From B46-G9 sp964548365 (GTDB lineage: Bacteria; Desulfobacterota; DSM-4660; Desulfatiglandales; Desulfatiglandaceae), in the NCBI GenBank assembly GCA_964548365.1, contig CAZJRD010000013.1:1-60667 (forward strand): 60,667 bases of DNA, read 5' to 3'. Of this stretch, positions 8,569-16,096 are shown piece after piece (position 1 is the stretch's first letter; every line of letters begins with the position of its first letter). The notes below the pieces were generated by a model, which was not told the DNA's origin, made no database searches, and worked only from the letters and a program-made list of their open reading frames with translations. The position numbers were made by a program, and so were the translations under genes.

Positions 8569-8879
8569 ATTGTTTCCTCGTTTTCATACCGTAAAAAGGG
8601 ATGAAGCATCCCTTCGTCAGAACAATATAAGACTCTATCAGGAAATTCCAAGTCCTTTTTACAAGAAGGGGCCTTTTGTTTCAGAAAAGAAGAGAAAGCC
8701 CAAGTGATTACCCCGCTGGTAATTTTGCCGTTATCCAATCCTCAAATCTGACCCGACCCGGAACATAGCCAATTTTTTATGCAATTGATAACATAGATTT
8801 TGGTATACTTGACTTTTGCAGGACAAAAGGATTATGCAAGAATCATAGCCCTCAAGAAGCGCTTACAAAAAGATTGTAA
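8569..8879. other. Non-coding stretch upstream of the J-domain gene
   Basis: No convincing gene. The first part serves as upstream region for the minus-strand J-domain gene. The second part (about 8760-8890) is AT-rich. A short open stretch ending at 8888 on the plus strand contains DYARIIALKKRLQKDC but has no start or ribosome site; it may be part of a decayed ORF. Confidence 0.4.
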
Positions 8880-9090
8880 AATGTCTTAGCATCCGTTCAG
8901 CACAACAAAAAACACATCCTTCTTTGCGATGAAAGGCGACCCGATCTTGTCAAGAGGTACATGGACACTGTGTCTTGTCTCCGGGATGTTCAGAGTCGAG
9001 TGAATTGCAGTGTCATATTCTGGCAAGAACTCGTGGCCGCGTGTGGCGCGTCGTTGCGTGAATGGATCGAAGAGAAATTCGGAAAGTGAC
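8880..9090 (+). pseudogene. C-terminal remnant of a cassette-borne ORF
   Basis: One plus-strand frame is open from 8880 to the TGA at 9088-9090. It gives protein-like sequence (KKHILLCDERRPDLVKRYMD, later EWIEEKFGK), but it has no start codon and a stop just upstream (8877-8879). The TGA lies inside the R'' box of the attC-like site at 9087, as is usual for integron cassettes where the ORF ends at the recombination site. I do not recognise the family. It is probably the end of a decayed or truncated cassette gene. Confidence 0.55.
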
Positions 9091-9157
9091 AACAAGGCGC
9101 TTCACTGGCGGTGATGGAGCGTAGCGGAATCACCGCCAGTGAGCTTCAGCGTTCGCC
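9087..9157 (+). repeat. attC-like integron recombination site 1
   Basis: The site has the R''-L''-L'-R' layout. R'' is TGACAAC (9087-9093), the left arm GCTTCAC continues into CACTGGCGGTGAT (9103-9115), the right arm is ATCACCGCCAGTG (9129-9141) followed by AGC, and R' is GTTCGCC (9151-9157). The 13-bp arms are perfectly complementary. An extra unpaired T in the left arm (GCTTCAC against GTGAGC) resembles the extrahelical base of attC sites. It directly follows the stop of the preceding ORF remnant. R'' does not pair with the in-place R' beyond AAC/GTT, as expected when R' is completed by the next cassette. Confidence 0.75.
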
Positions 9158-11196
9158 TTCAGATGAAAATAGCGAAAATACCAAAATCAATGCAGGAAAC
9201 ATAATGAGTAGATTTTTTGAAAGCCTGAAAACCGCCTTGGGGCAATCTATCGGGGATGAAAATTCCAAAAAAGCAATTGGCGCCAGGCTGTCACCGTTGA
9301 CCCTTGCGGCCTTGGGGGTTGTTTACGGAGACATCGGGACGAGTCCGCTTTATGCCATCCGTGAATGCTTTCATGGAGAGTACGGGATCGCCGTAACCCA
9401 TGAAAATGTTTGGGGCGTTCTTTCTTTGATTTTTTGGGCGCTTATTATGATCGTGACCGTAAAGTATCTGACTTTTGTCCTCAGGGCCGATAACCATGGT
9501 GAAGGTGGGGTTATTGCTTTGACGGCGCTGCTGAAGCCTGTAAATCCTAAAAAAACAGGGCGCCGGTTCGGCCTGGCGCTGCTTGGCCTGTTTGGCGCTT
9601 GCCTGTTGTATGGGGACGGCATGATAACCCCCGCCATATCGGTTCTCAGCGCCGTTGAAGGTATTCGAATCATTACCCCGGTGTTTAAACCGTATGTGAT
9701 TCCCGTTACCATTGTAATCCTCGGAGGGTTGTTTTTTCTGCAACGGCGGGGGACGGCGAAGGTGGGAAGCCTTTTTGGCCCTGTCATCTTGGCATGGTTT
9801 TTAATCCTTGCCGCTCTTGGAACAACCCAGATAGTGCTTAATCCCGAAATACTGGTGGCTGTTTTTCCGTGGCACGGCATCAGGTTTCTCATCCACAACA
9901 AGTTGGGTGGTTTTGTTGTCTTGGGCGCCGTATTTCTGGTTGTGACCGGGGCCGAAGCCCTTTATGCCGACATGGGGCACTTTGGCAAAACCCCCATTCG
10001 TCTGGCATGGATCGGGCTGGTGTTCCCGGCGCTGATCCTGAACTATTTTGGCCAGGGCGCGGTCCTTTTAGCCAGACCGGAGATGTCGCATCATCCCTTT
10101 TACGCTCTTGTCCCTGGCTGGGCCATGGTTCCCATGGTTATTTTAGCCACAGTGGCCACAATTATTGCATCTCAGGCAGTAATTAGCGGGGCGTTTTCTC
10201 TGACCCAACAGGCAATCAAGCTCGGATATCTTCCGCGTCTCAGGGTCACGCACACCTCGGCTAGTCATATCGGCCAGATCTACATCGCTCCGGTAAACTG
10301 GGTGCTCATGATATGCGCTATCGCCCTGGTTGCCGGCTTTCAGTCTTCAAGCAAAATAGCGGCTGCTTACGGTGTGGCTGTTACTGCGACCATGTTGATC
10401 ACCACGACACTCTTCTTCGTGGTGATGCGGAAAAAATGGGGGTGGAATGCAATGGCAGCCTTACTGCTGACCGGTATTTTCTATCTGGTGGACATCCCCT
10501 TTTTCGGCGCAAATATCAGCAAAATTTTTCACGGGGCCTGGTTCCCGCTGGCCATTGGGGCAATGATTTTTGTTGTGATGTTAACTTGGAAGGACGGCAG
10601 CGAAATTCTCCGCAGCAAGATGAAGAGCCTGACGCCAAAGCTTGAAAAGTTTCAAGAAATGCTCGAAAACGACCCCCCGCAGCGGATCAAGGGTTTGGCT
10701 GTTTTCCTGACCCGGAGTCATGATATTGTTCCTGCGGCCCTGATGCATAATGTGAAGCACAACAAGATCCTGCAATCTAATTTGGTTTTTTTAAATATTC
10801 GCACCGAGGAAATACCGCGAGTCCCGAATTTTGAGAAGATCGAGATCGAAAAACTGGGAGCCGGGGTCCATCGCATCATCGCGCACTACGGCTTTATGGA
10901 AGAGCCGAAAATCGACACCATTTTTGCTTTATCCCGCGACAAGGGGTTGAATCTGGAAATGAAAGACGCCAGCTTCTTTCTCGGCCGTGAAAAAATTGGG
11001 ATTAGCGATAATCCCAAAATGAGCCGATGGCGTTCAAATCTGTTTATCTTTCTTTCCAGAAATTCAATGGACGTCATTTCTTCTTTCGGTATTCCTTTGG
11101 ATCAGGTTATTGAAGTTGGGGTTCAACTTGACCTTTGAAAGGCGAACAACAGCATGGATTAGGGCGCTCGTGACCTCGCGCCTCTCATGCTGGGCG
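9152..11196 (+). mobile_element. Integron gene cassette carrying kup (2,045 bp)
   Basis: In a cassette circle, the last G of R' joins the first bases of the cassette. Here G11196 joined to TTCGCC (9152-9157) gives GTTCGCC, the exact complement of R'' GGCGAAC (11141-11147) after kup. This match at both ends of a 2-kb segment defines the unit. One gene fills it, in the usual orientation with attC at the 3' end. No integrase or attI is in the window, so it looks like an attC cluster without an integrase. It is larger than most cassettes. Confidence 0.72.
9204..11138 (+). CDS. kup: KUP-family potassium uptake transporter
   Basis: Low-affinity K+/H+ symporter of the inner membrane. The KUP signature ALGVVYGDIGTSPLYAIRE occurs near the N-terminus, about twelve hydrophobic segments follow, and a soluble C-terminal domain (about 470-644) contains GLAVFLTRSHDIVPAAL. 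Length is 644 residues from ATG 9204, which has AGGAA five bases upstream. A longer open frame back to 9111 runs through the attC-like site and is not used. The gene fills an integron-type cassette, so it was probably acquired. No promoter was identified; it may depend on upstream transcription. The GDIGTSPLY and DNHGEGG motifs are intact, so it looks functional. Confidence 0.93.
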   Translation: MSRFFESLKTALGQSIGDENSKKAIGARLSPLTLAALGVVYGDIGTSPLYAIRECFHGEYGIAVTHENVWGVLSLIFWALIMIVTVKYLTFVLRADNHGEGGVIALTALLKPVNPKKTGRRFGLALLGLFGACLLYGDGMITPAISVLSAVEGIRIITPVFKPYVIPVTIVILGGLFFLQRRGTAKVGSLFGPVILAWFLILAALGTTQIVLNPEILVAVFPWHGIRFLIHNKLGGFVVLGAVFLVVTGAEALYADMGHFGKTPIRLAWIGLVFPALILNYFGQGAVLLARPEMSHHPFYALVPGWAMVPMVILATVATIIASQAVISGAFSLTQQAIKLGYLPRLRVTHTSASHIGQIYIAPVNWVLMICAIALVAGFQSSSKIAAAYGVAVTATMLITTTLFFVVMRKKWGWNAMAALLLTGIFYLVDIPFFGANISKIFHGAWFPLAIGAMIFVVMLTWKDGSEILRSKMKSLTPKLEKFQEMLENDPPQRIKGLAVFLTRSHDIVPAALMHNVKHNKILQSNLVFLNIRTEEIPRVPNFEKIEIEKLGAGVHRIIAHYGFMEEPKIDTIFALSRDKGLNLEMKDASFFLGREKIGISDNPKMSRWRSNLFIFLSRNSMDVISSFGIPLDQVIEVGVQLDL

Positions 11197-11202
11197 TTAT
11201 CA
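11141..11202 (+). repeat. attC-like integron recombination site 2
   Basis: The site begins three bases after the kup stop. R'' is GGCGAAC (11141-11147). Arms CAGCATG (11150-11156) and CATGCTG (11186-11192) pair perfectly, with an extra G at 11157 like the extrahelical base of attC; inner arms GGCGC (11163-11167) and GCGCC (11178-11182) also pair. R' is GTTATCA (11196-11202), the first G belonging to the kup cassette and the rest to downstream DNA. Sequence differs from site 1, as attC sites do. Confidence 0.72.
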
Positions 11203-11536
11203 ACAAATCCTTGAACCTGAGCAGTGCCGAAAAGTGAAGCATAGTATTATCAAACTTACCGTTTTCATCCTCGCTCAGAAGTAACGACTACGATACGAAT
11301 ATAAAAGGTGGACGGATCGGCCCGAGCAATCGAAGAGACAGGGATCCTTTCATCGCAAAATATAATTGCAAGGCGGAGTATTTTCGCTGGGAAAGAACTT
11401 GAAGATCCACCCTGCCGCTTATAGTGAAAAAAGCCCAGCTTTATAATGAACAGGCTCCTTCCCCTGGTGTGGGAATCCAACCTCTCAGTGGAGGGGCAGG
11501 GGAGATCCGCGCGGGAGGGTGGATCCGGGTTGCCTA
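11203..11536. other. Spacer after the kup cassette
   Basis: No gene recognised. Near 11455-11510 there are CCCCTG and CAGGGG complementary arms enclosing CCTC/GAGG, a possible terminator-like structure for the minus-strand bam genes that end at 11537. No TGATAAC box that would close a further cassette starting TTATCA was seen. Confidence 0.4.
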
Positions 11537-12304
11537 TTATTCATTTTTCCAGGCTGGTTTTCTCTTTTCCAGAAATGCTCTCAATCCTTCCTGGGCGTCC
11601 GCTGTTTTCATGAGCTCGTTGAGATAGATTTCCTCGATGGCACTGAGGGCGGGTTCAAGATCATCTCGCAACCCCGCGGTTATAGCTTTTTTCGTCTTTC
11701 GGAGGACCTCGGCGCTCAGCTTCAGGTATGGCTTTAGAAAAAGAGTCGTCTCTGCTTCCAGTTCCTGGTCCTGAACGACCTTGTTTATGAGTCCCATCTG
11801 TTTTGCTTCCGCCGCCGAGATGATTCTGCCGGAAAGGATGAGCTCCAGGGCATCTTTTCGGCCCATGATCCGGGGCATGATATACGCGGCAATGGGAGGA
11901 AAAACGCCGACCTGGATTTCGGGCTGTCCGATCTTGCTGTTCTCCGCGGCGATCGCCAGGTCACAGAAAACGGCGAGCTCACATCCCCCGCCGAGGCAGG
12001 AGGAAAAAACAGAAGCGACGGTCATGACGCCGAGGCTGTCCATCAAACGGAACATCTTATGAAAGGTTCCTATCATCTTGGGGGCCAGATCCCCCATGTG
12101 TTCACCCACATCAACACCCGCGGAAAAACATTTGCCCTTGGCGTTGAAAAGGACGACCTTGAGGTCCTTCTGACCTTGCCAGGATTCCAGGCAATGATTG
12201 ATTTCTTCCATCATGGCGATGTTGAGGATATTCACGGGCGGCCTGTTGAGGGTAATAGTTCCGAGTCCTTCCTCGAAGCTGGTTTCTAGGTGTTCATAGC
12301 CCAC
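11537..12304 (-). CDS. bamR: Cyclohexa-1,5-diene-1-carbonyl-CoA hydratase (benzoyl-CoA pathway)
   Basis: Crotonase-family protein that adds water to the dienoyl-CoA formed by benzoyl-CoA reductase, giving 6-hydroxycyclohex-1-ene-1-carbonyl-CoA. The N-terminal segment GTITLNRPPVNILN and the oxyanion-hole segment SSCLGGGCELAVFCDLAIAA are as in dienoyl-CoA hydratases. From GTG 12304 it has 255 residues, close to known members; AAGGAG lies 8 bases upstream, so the longer frame back to 12388 is rejected. It is the last gene of a minus-strand set with bamA and bamQ, the next two enzymes of the same route, which supports the specific name over generic enoyl-CoA hydratase. Confidence 0.85.
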   Translation of the reverse strand: MGYEHLETSFEEGLGTITLNRPPVNILNIAMMEEINHCLESWQGQKDLKVVLFNAKGKCFSAGVDVGEHMGDLAPKMIGTFHKMFRLMDSLGVMTVASVFSSCLGGGCELAVFCDLAIAAENSKIGQPEIQVGVFPPIAAYIMPRIMGRKDALELILSGRIISAAEAKQMGLINKVVQDQELEAETTLFLKPYLKLSAEVLRKTKKAITAGLRDDLEPALSAIEEIYLNELMKTADAQEGLRAFLEKRKPAWKNE

Positions 12305-12414
12305 GTTTATTGCTCCTTTCCTTTTAGGGAGAGTAAAGAGTCTCAAGAAAAACGGCAGGCCGAGAACTGGAAAGAGCCGGCCTGCCATAACAGCATAACA
12401 ATGTGTCTGAACGG

Positions 12415-13551
12415 TTATTCCTGGGGTTTGCCCATTACTTCTGAAAACATATCCATATCCCAGGTCTTGCCTTCGGCGATATTCTGGCGGAACTTCAGAA
12501 AATCAACGGTATCTTTGCCGGTGATTTTCTTGGTATTGAAGGCGCCGAAGCCCAGGAATGCCTCACCACCCATGTTGGCGGCCAGCCAGTGACGATGAAA
12601 ATTCTTGCTCGTATCCCAGAAGAATTTCTTTTTCTGCCGTATGGAATCAATGGATTCTATAAGACATCCGGGAAAGAGGTTAGCAAAGGTCCAGAGAATT
12701 TTATCTACCTCTTTGTCCAGCAATTCGAAATCGGCGTTCGGTTGATGTTCTTTAACCAAAGCGCGGGCTTCTTTGAACGCATCGCCTTTCTTATACTCGC
12801 CATAGACGATCTCGCCGTCCTCGACCCACTTGTCCGTCTCGATCATGGGGTTGCGTACCCATTTGCCATCCACCTTCAGGACCGGCACCACTTTGCTGAT
12901 AAGGTTCTTCGCCTTCATCTTGTAAGCAGACCACATCTCGCAGGAGATGCAGTTCCACATGGCATCCTCTATGCTGAGGTACCAGGGCAGGAAGTCTGAA
13001 GATCCTCCAACGGGCGCGGAACCATGTCGCGGGCCGGCCTGGCCGAAGATGGCAAGGTCAGATGCAATGGCAAGATCGCAGGCCATGCCGATTTCCTGGC
13101 CCCCGGCGACTCTCATGCCGTTGACCCGGCAGATCGTGGGCTTTTTGCACCGCAGGATGGCATCCACCATACCGTTGAAAAGCTCCATGTACTGGCCGTA
13201 CTCGTCAGATCTGAGGCTGTAATACTCGCTGTATTCTTTCGTATTTCCACCGGTACAAAAGGAGAACGGTCCTGTTCCGGTGAAGACTGTTGCGATAACG
13301 CTTCTGTCAAGGGATGCATCATCAAAGCCTGCGATGACACCTTTGACCATTTCTGTAGTATAGGAATTATACTGCTTCGGGTTGTTGAGGCGAATCCAGG
13401 CCACATAAAGGCCTTCCACCACGTTGCCTTTCGGGTCCGTCAGGGGCTTTTTCTCGTACACAACGCACGGCGGTTCGGTCCCCCAGTGAACATCGGTATG
13501 CAGCAGGTGATCCTTCTTTCCATTATCTCTAGGCATCCATTCCAAACTCAT
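12415..13551 (-). CDS. bamA: 6-oxocyclohex-1-ene-1-carbonyl-CoA hydrolase
   Basis: Opens the alicyclic ring by adding water and cleaving a C-C bond, giving 3-hydroxypimelyl-CoA; a marker enzyme of anaerobic aromatic degradation. Crotonase-superfamily protein of 378 residues from ATG 13551, with GGAGGG about 7 bases upstream; the longer frame to 13590 has no better site. Diagnostic segments include TVFTGTGPFSFCTGGNTKEY, CRVNGMRVAGGQEIGMACDL and RHGSAPVGGSSDFLPWYL, the last typical of BamA/Oah. It lies between bamQ and bamR, the enzymes before it in the pathway. Confidence 0.93.
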   Translation of the reverse strand: MSLEWMPRDNGKKDHLLHTDVHWGTEPPCVVYEKKPLTDPKGNVVEGLYVAWIRLNNPKQYNSYTTEMVKGVIAGFDDASLDRSVIATVFTGTGPFSFCTGGNTKEYSEYYSLRSDEYGQYMELFNGMVDAILRCKKPTICRVNGMRVAGGQEIGMACDLAIASDLAIFGQAGPRHGSAPVGGSSDFLPWYLSIEDAMWNCISCEMWSAYKMKAKNLISKVVPVLKVDGKWVRNPMIETDKWVEDGEIVYGEYKKGDAFKEARALVKEHQPNADFELLDKEVDKILWTFANLFPGCLIESIDSIRQKKKFFWDTSKNFHRHWLAANMGGEAFLGFGAFNTKKITGKDTVDFLKFRQNIAEGKTWDMDMFSEVMGKPQE

Positions 13552-13671
13552 AGTCTTTCCCTCCTTCATTTCTTCTAAGTTTTCCGCCAACGGCGGCTGT
13601 TGGGCTGACAGACAGCCCGGTTGAAAAAAATCTCTCCTGCGGTTTTCACGCCCATGCGGACGCCCAATTGT

Positions 13672-14781
13672 CTAAAAATCGGGAGTCAGGACAATTCGTT
13701 TGGCAGGAGAACCCGCCTTGTGCACTTCTTCAAAGGTTTCCACAATAGAACTCATAGGCCGTGTTTCCACAAAGGGCCCAATATCGATCTTTTTGTTCAG
13801 CACCATATCCATGACAATGGGGTAATACTCGGGGAGACATCCCCAAGTGCCGATAACCTCCGCGTCAAAGGCCATGAGGCGGCCGATGGCGTATTCAGTC
13901 TTGGCCAGGCCGTATCCCACTACGATGAGTTTGCCTACGAAACCAAGGAGCGCGAGGCCGATTTCCTGCCCCGGCTTGACCCCTGTGACCTCAAATATCT
14001 TCCATCCAAAAGTGGGAAGTCCGTTTTCCTTGCAGAGTCCTCTGAATTCTTTTGAGATGGCTCTGGCGTCCTTGTCCGTGGAGTTAATGACGAAGTCCGC
14101 ACCGTACTTAAGGGATCGATCAAGTTTTTCCTGGTTTCGGGCAATGCCTACGACCGTCTTTGCACCGAGAGCCTTTGTGATCTGGCCCACATACTGTCCG
14201 ACCCCGCCGGTGATCCCGATGACCACCACGTTGTCACCGGGCTGCAGGTCAGCCCGCTTGGCGGCCTGGTACGGAGTGGTGCCTGCATCAGCTACCACCG
14301 CCAGGTGTGAAAGGGGAAATTCTCCCCGGTCCTTGACTTCGCAAAGATCAATGCTGGGGACAGGAATATGGCTGGAAAATCCGCCGTAAAGCCCCAGGCT
14401 GTTCCCCGGCATTTTCTGGTTCAGGCATCGATTTCCCCGCCCCGTCTTGCAGAGGATACATTGGCGGCAGGGCATGACTGCAGGGATGATGACCTCTTTT
14501 CCGATCCAGGCCTCATCTCCCGCTACCACGGTACCTGCGATCTCATGACCCAGGGTCAGGGGCGGCTTGGAAACTGTTGGGACACCGTCGTAGAAGTAGC
14601 CGAGATCGGTGTGGCAGACCCCGCACCCGGCCACTTCCACCAGGACCTCGCCCGGTCCCAGTTCAGGAACGGGAACCTCTGTTTTTTCAATTTTTCCCGG
14701 CGTTACTTCGCCTGTTTCCCTGTCACGTGAAGTTGGTTGAACCATCTGCCATGTCAGGATTTTGTCTGGTATTGTCGCCAT
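13672..14781 (-). CDS. bamQ: 6-hydroxycyclohex-1-ene-1-carbonyl-CoA dehydrogenase
   Basis: Zinc-dependent medium-chain alcohol dehydrogenase that oxidises the BamR product to the 6-oxo compound with NAD+. It has the catalytic-zinc segment GCGVCHTDLGYFYDGVP with GHEIAGTV, the four-cysteine structural-zinc lobe CRQCILCKTGRGNRC, and the Rossmann motif GITGGVGQYVGQ. From ATG 14781 it has 369 residues, with AAGGAGGG five bases upstream, so the longer frame to 14826 is not favoured. The YFYDGVPT sequence after the zinc ligand and the neighbours bamA and bamR point to Had/BamQ rather than a general alcohol dehydrogenase. Confidence 0.9.
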   Translation of the reverse strand: MATIPDKILTWQMVQPTSRDRETGEVTPGKIEKTEVPVPELGPGEVLVEVAGCGVCHTDLGYFYDGVPTVSKPPLTLGHEIAGTVVAGDEAWIGKEVIIPAVMPCRQCILCKTGRGNRCLNQKMPGNSLGLYGGFSSHIPVPSIDLCEVKDRGEFPLSHLAVVADAGTTPYQAAKRADLQPGDNVVVIGITGGVGQYVGQITKALGAKTVVGIARNQEKLDRSLKYGADFVINSTDKDARAISKEFRGLCKENGLPTFGWKIFEVTGVKPGQEIGLALLGFVGKLIVVGYGLAKTEYAIGRLMAFDAEVIGTWGCLPEYYPIVMDMVLNKKIDIGPFVETRPMSSIVETFEEVHKAGSPAKRIVLTPDF

Positions 14782-14900
14782 TTTTTCCCTCCTTACTGAT
14801 TTCTTAATGGTTGTTTGTTCGTTCATCGCAAATGTTAATTAATGATAAAATCTGCCTTCACGGATCGTCGAATGTCCCAATCCTAGTCTTTCCTGGGCAC

Positions 14901-15653
14901 CTAGATCATGCCATAGCCTCCATCCACGCACAGAAGCTGGCCGGTGATATAATTGCTTTCATCCGCGGCCAAAAAAACAAAGGCCGGGGTGATGTCTTCC
15001 GGTTCAGCAAAGCGCTTGAGGAGGATCCTGTTCATATAAATATCTTTGAGTTTTTCATCTGTCCGAATTTTTTCGGTCATGTCGGTTGCCACAATACCCA
15101 GGGATATGACATTGGCGCAGATATTGTATCTTGCCAGTTCCCGGGCCATGGACTTGGTCATGCTGATAATGCCTCCTTTGGCCGCACTGTAATTAATTTG
15201 ACCCACGGTACCCACGAGACCGGCGACTGAAGTAACATTGATTATCTTTCCGCCCTGCTGTTCTTTCATGTGTTTTGCCGCAGACTGGGCGCAGAGAAAT
15301 GCACCTTTCATATGGATATCGACCACCTGGTCCCATTGCTCTTCCGTCATCTTGAGCATCAGGGCAGGGCGGGTGAATCCCGCATTGTTCACGAGAATAT
15401 CTATTTTTCCAAAGCTATCCAGGGCCTGCCCAAAGAGTCGGTCAACCTCCTCCCTGTTGGCCACGTCGGCCTTAACGGCAATCGCTTTACGGCCCATGTC
15501 CGCAACAATGTCAACGACTTCATTTGCTGCCTTTTCATTGGAGGTATAATTGATGACCACATTGGCGCCTTCCGCGGCAAAACCCAGGGCAACCGCCCTG
15601 CCTACTCCCCGGCTGCTTCCCGTCACCACTGCGATTTTTTCTGCTAATTTCAT
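14901..15653 (-). CDS. Short-chain dehydrogenase/reductase, FabG-like
   Basis: Classical SDR of 250 residues. The NAD(P)-binding motif TGSSRGVG is at 11-18 and NNAG at 89-92, and the catalytic Ser142, Tyr155 and Lys159 (YSAAK) are present. It resembles 3-oxoacyl-ACP/CoA reductases (FabG). Placed first in the bam operon behind a promoter and dyad, it may act on a 3-hydroxyacyl-CoA such as 3-hydroxypimelyl-CoA; that is inference. A fatty-acid synthesis role is less likely here because no other fab gene is adjacent. Confidence 0.82.
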   Translation of the reverse strand: MKLAEKIAVVTGSSRGVGRAVALGFAAEGANVVINYTSNEKAANEVVDIVADMGRKAIAVKADVANREEVDRLFGQALDSFGKIDILVNNAGFTRPALMLKMTEEQWDQVVDIHMKGAFLCAQSAAKHMKEQQGGKIINVTSVAGLVGTVGQINYSAAKGGIISMTKSMARELARYNICANVISLGIVATDMTEKIRTDEKLKDIYMNRILLKRFAEPEDITPAFVFLAADESNYITGQLLCVDGGYGMI

Positions 15654-15719
15654 GACGCACGCTCCCTTAGGATGGTTTGAAATGACGTTTTCTCAGTGGA
15701 AAACCTCTGGAAAGAGTAA

Positions 15720-15781
15720 TCACATTATAATTACAATATAGTTACGATGTGAACTTTAGAAAAAATTCACAAGTGTGTCAA
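15720..15781 (-). promoter_or_regulatory. Promoter with overlapping dyad operator for the bam operon
   Basis: On the minus strand, TTGACA (15776-15781) and TAAAGT (15753-15758) are separated by 17 bases, a good sigma-70-type match. Directly downstream, at the expected start of transcription, is an inverted repeat: TCACATTATAA (15720-15730) and TTACGATGTGA (15742-15752), centre 11 bases. The arms share TCACATnnTAA. A repressor bound here would block transcription of the SDR-bamQ-bamA-bamR set. The regulator is not in the window. Confidence 0.55.
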
Positions 15782-15869
15782 GCAAAAAGGAACAGGAGGA
15801 ATTTTGGTTGAAAAAATCCATGTCTCTGCTAGGATCGGGGATGACTTTTGTCATCGCACAAATATTTAG

Positions 15870-16084
15870 ACCGCTTTTCTCATCCCGCGATGCGCGGGAC
15901 TGTGGTAGCGGATAGCCCCATGTCTCCTGCGTTGCGCTAGAAAAATGACTTTGACGTACTGTGCAAGTGCGCCTTCATCCATTTTTCTTCGCGCCCCCGC
16001 GCAGAGCGGGATTTCGCAAGCTCAACTTGCTATCCACGGGCCTTTCCACCCCCTCGCTACGAAGGCCCGTGAGAAACCCGGGTT
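15870..16084 (+). repeat. Long hairpin repeat, family 1, copy A
   Basis: About 215 bp with end repeats CCGCTTTTCTCA / TGAGAAACCCGGG, an internal CCCGCGATGCGCGGG hairpin, GAAAAATG paired with CATTTTTC, and GACGTACT near the tip. It closely resembles copies at 52804, 54775 (inverted) and 59548. It ends a few bases before the rlpA ribosome site, so it forms part of that gene's leader or promoter region. Confidence 0.85.
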
Positions 16085-16096
16085 AGGAGAACGCCT

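Noticed and set aside
7709..8604. Plus-strand ORFs opposite the J-domain gene
   Set aside because: They are shadows of a clear DnaJ-type coding frame on the minus strand.
8886..9095. Minus-strand 69-residue ORF
   Set aside because: It is antisense to the plus-strand ORF remnant that ends in the attC-like site and has no ribosome site or recognised family.
9111..9203. N-terminal extension of Kup from 9111
   Set aside because: It would translate the attC-like hairpin; ATG 9204 has a ribosome site and matches the family start.
12305..12388. Upstream start for BamR at 12388
   Set aside because: The added residues (MAGRLFPVLGLPFFLRLF) do not fit the family and AAGGAG precedes GTG 12304.
13591..13671. 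GC-rich hairpins between bamA and bamQ as a regulatory RNA
   Set aside because: Short stems such as CCGCC/GGCGG are visible, but nothing beyond ordinary intercistronic structure can be supported.
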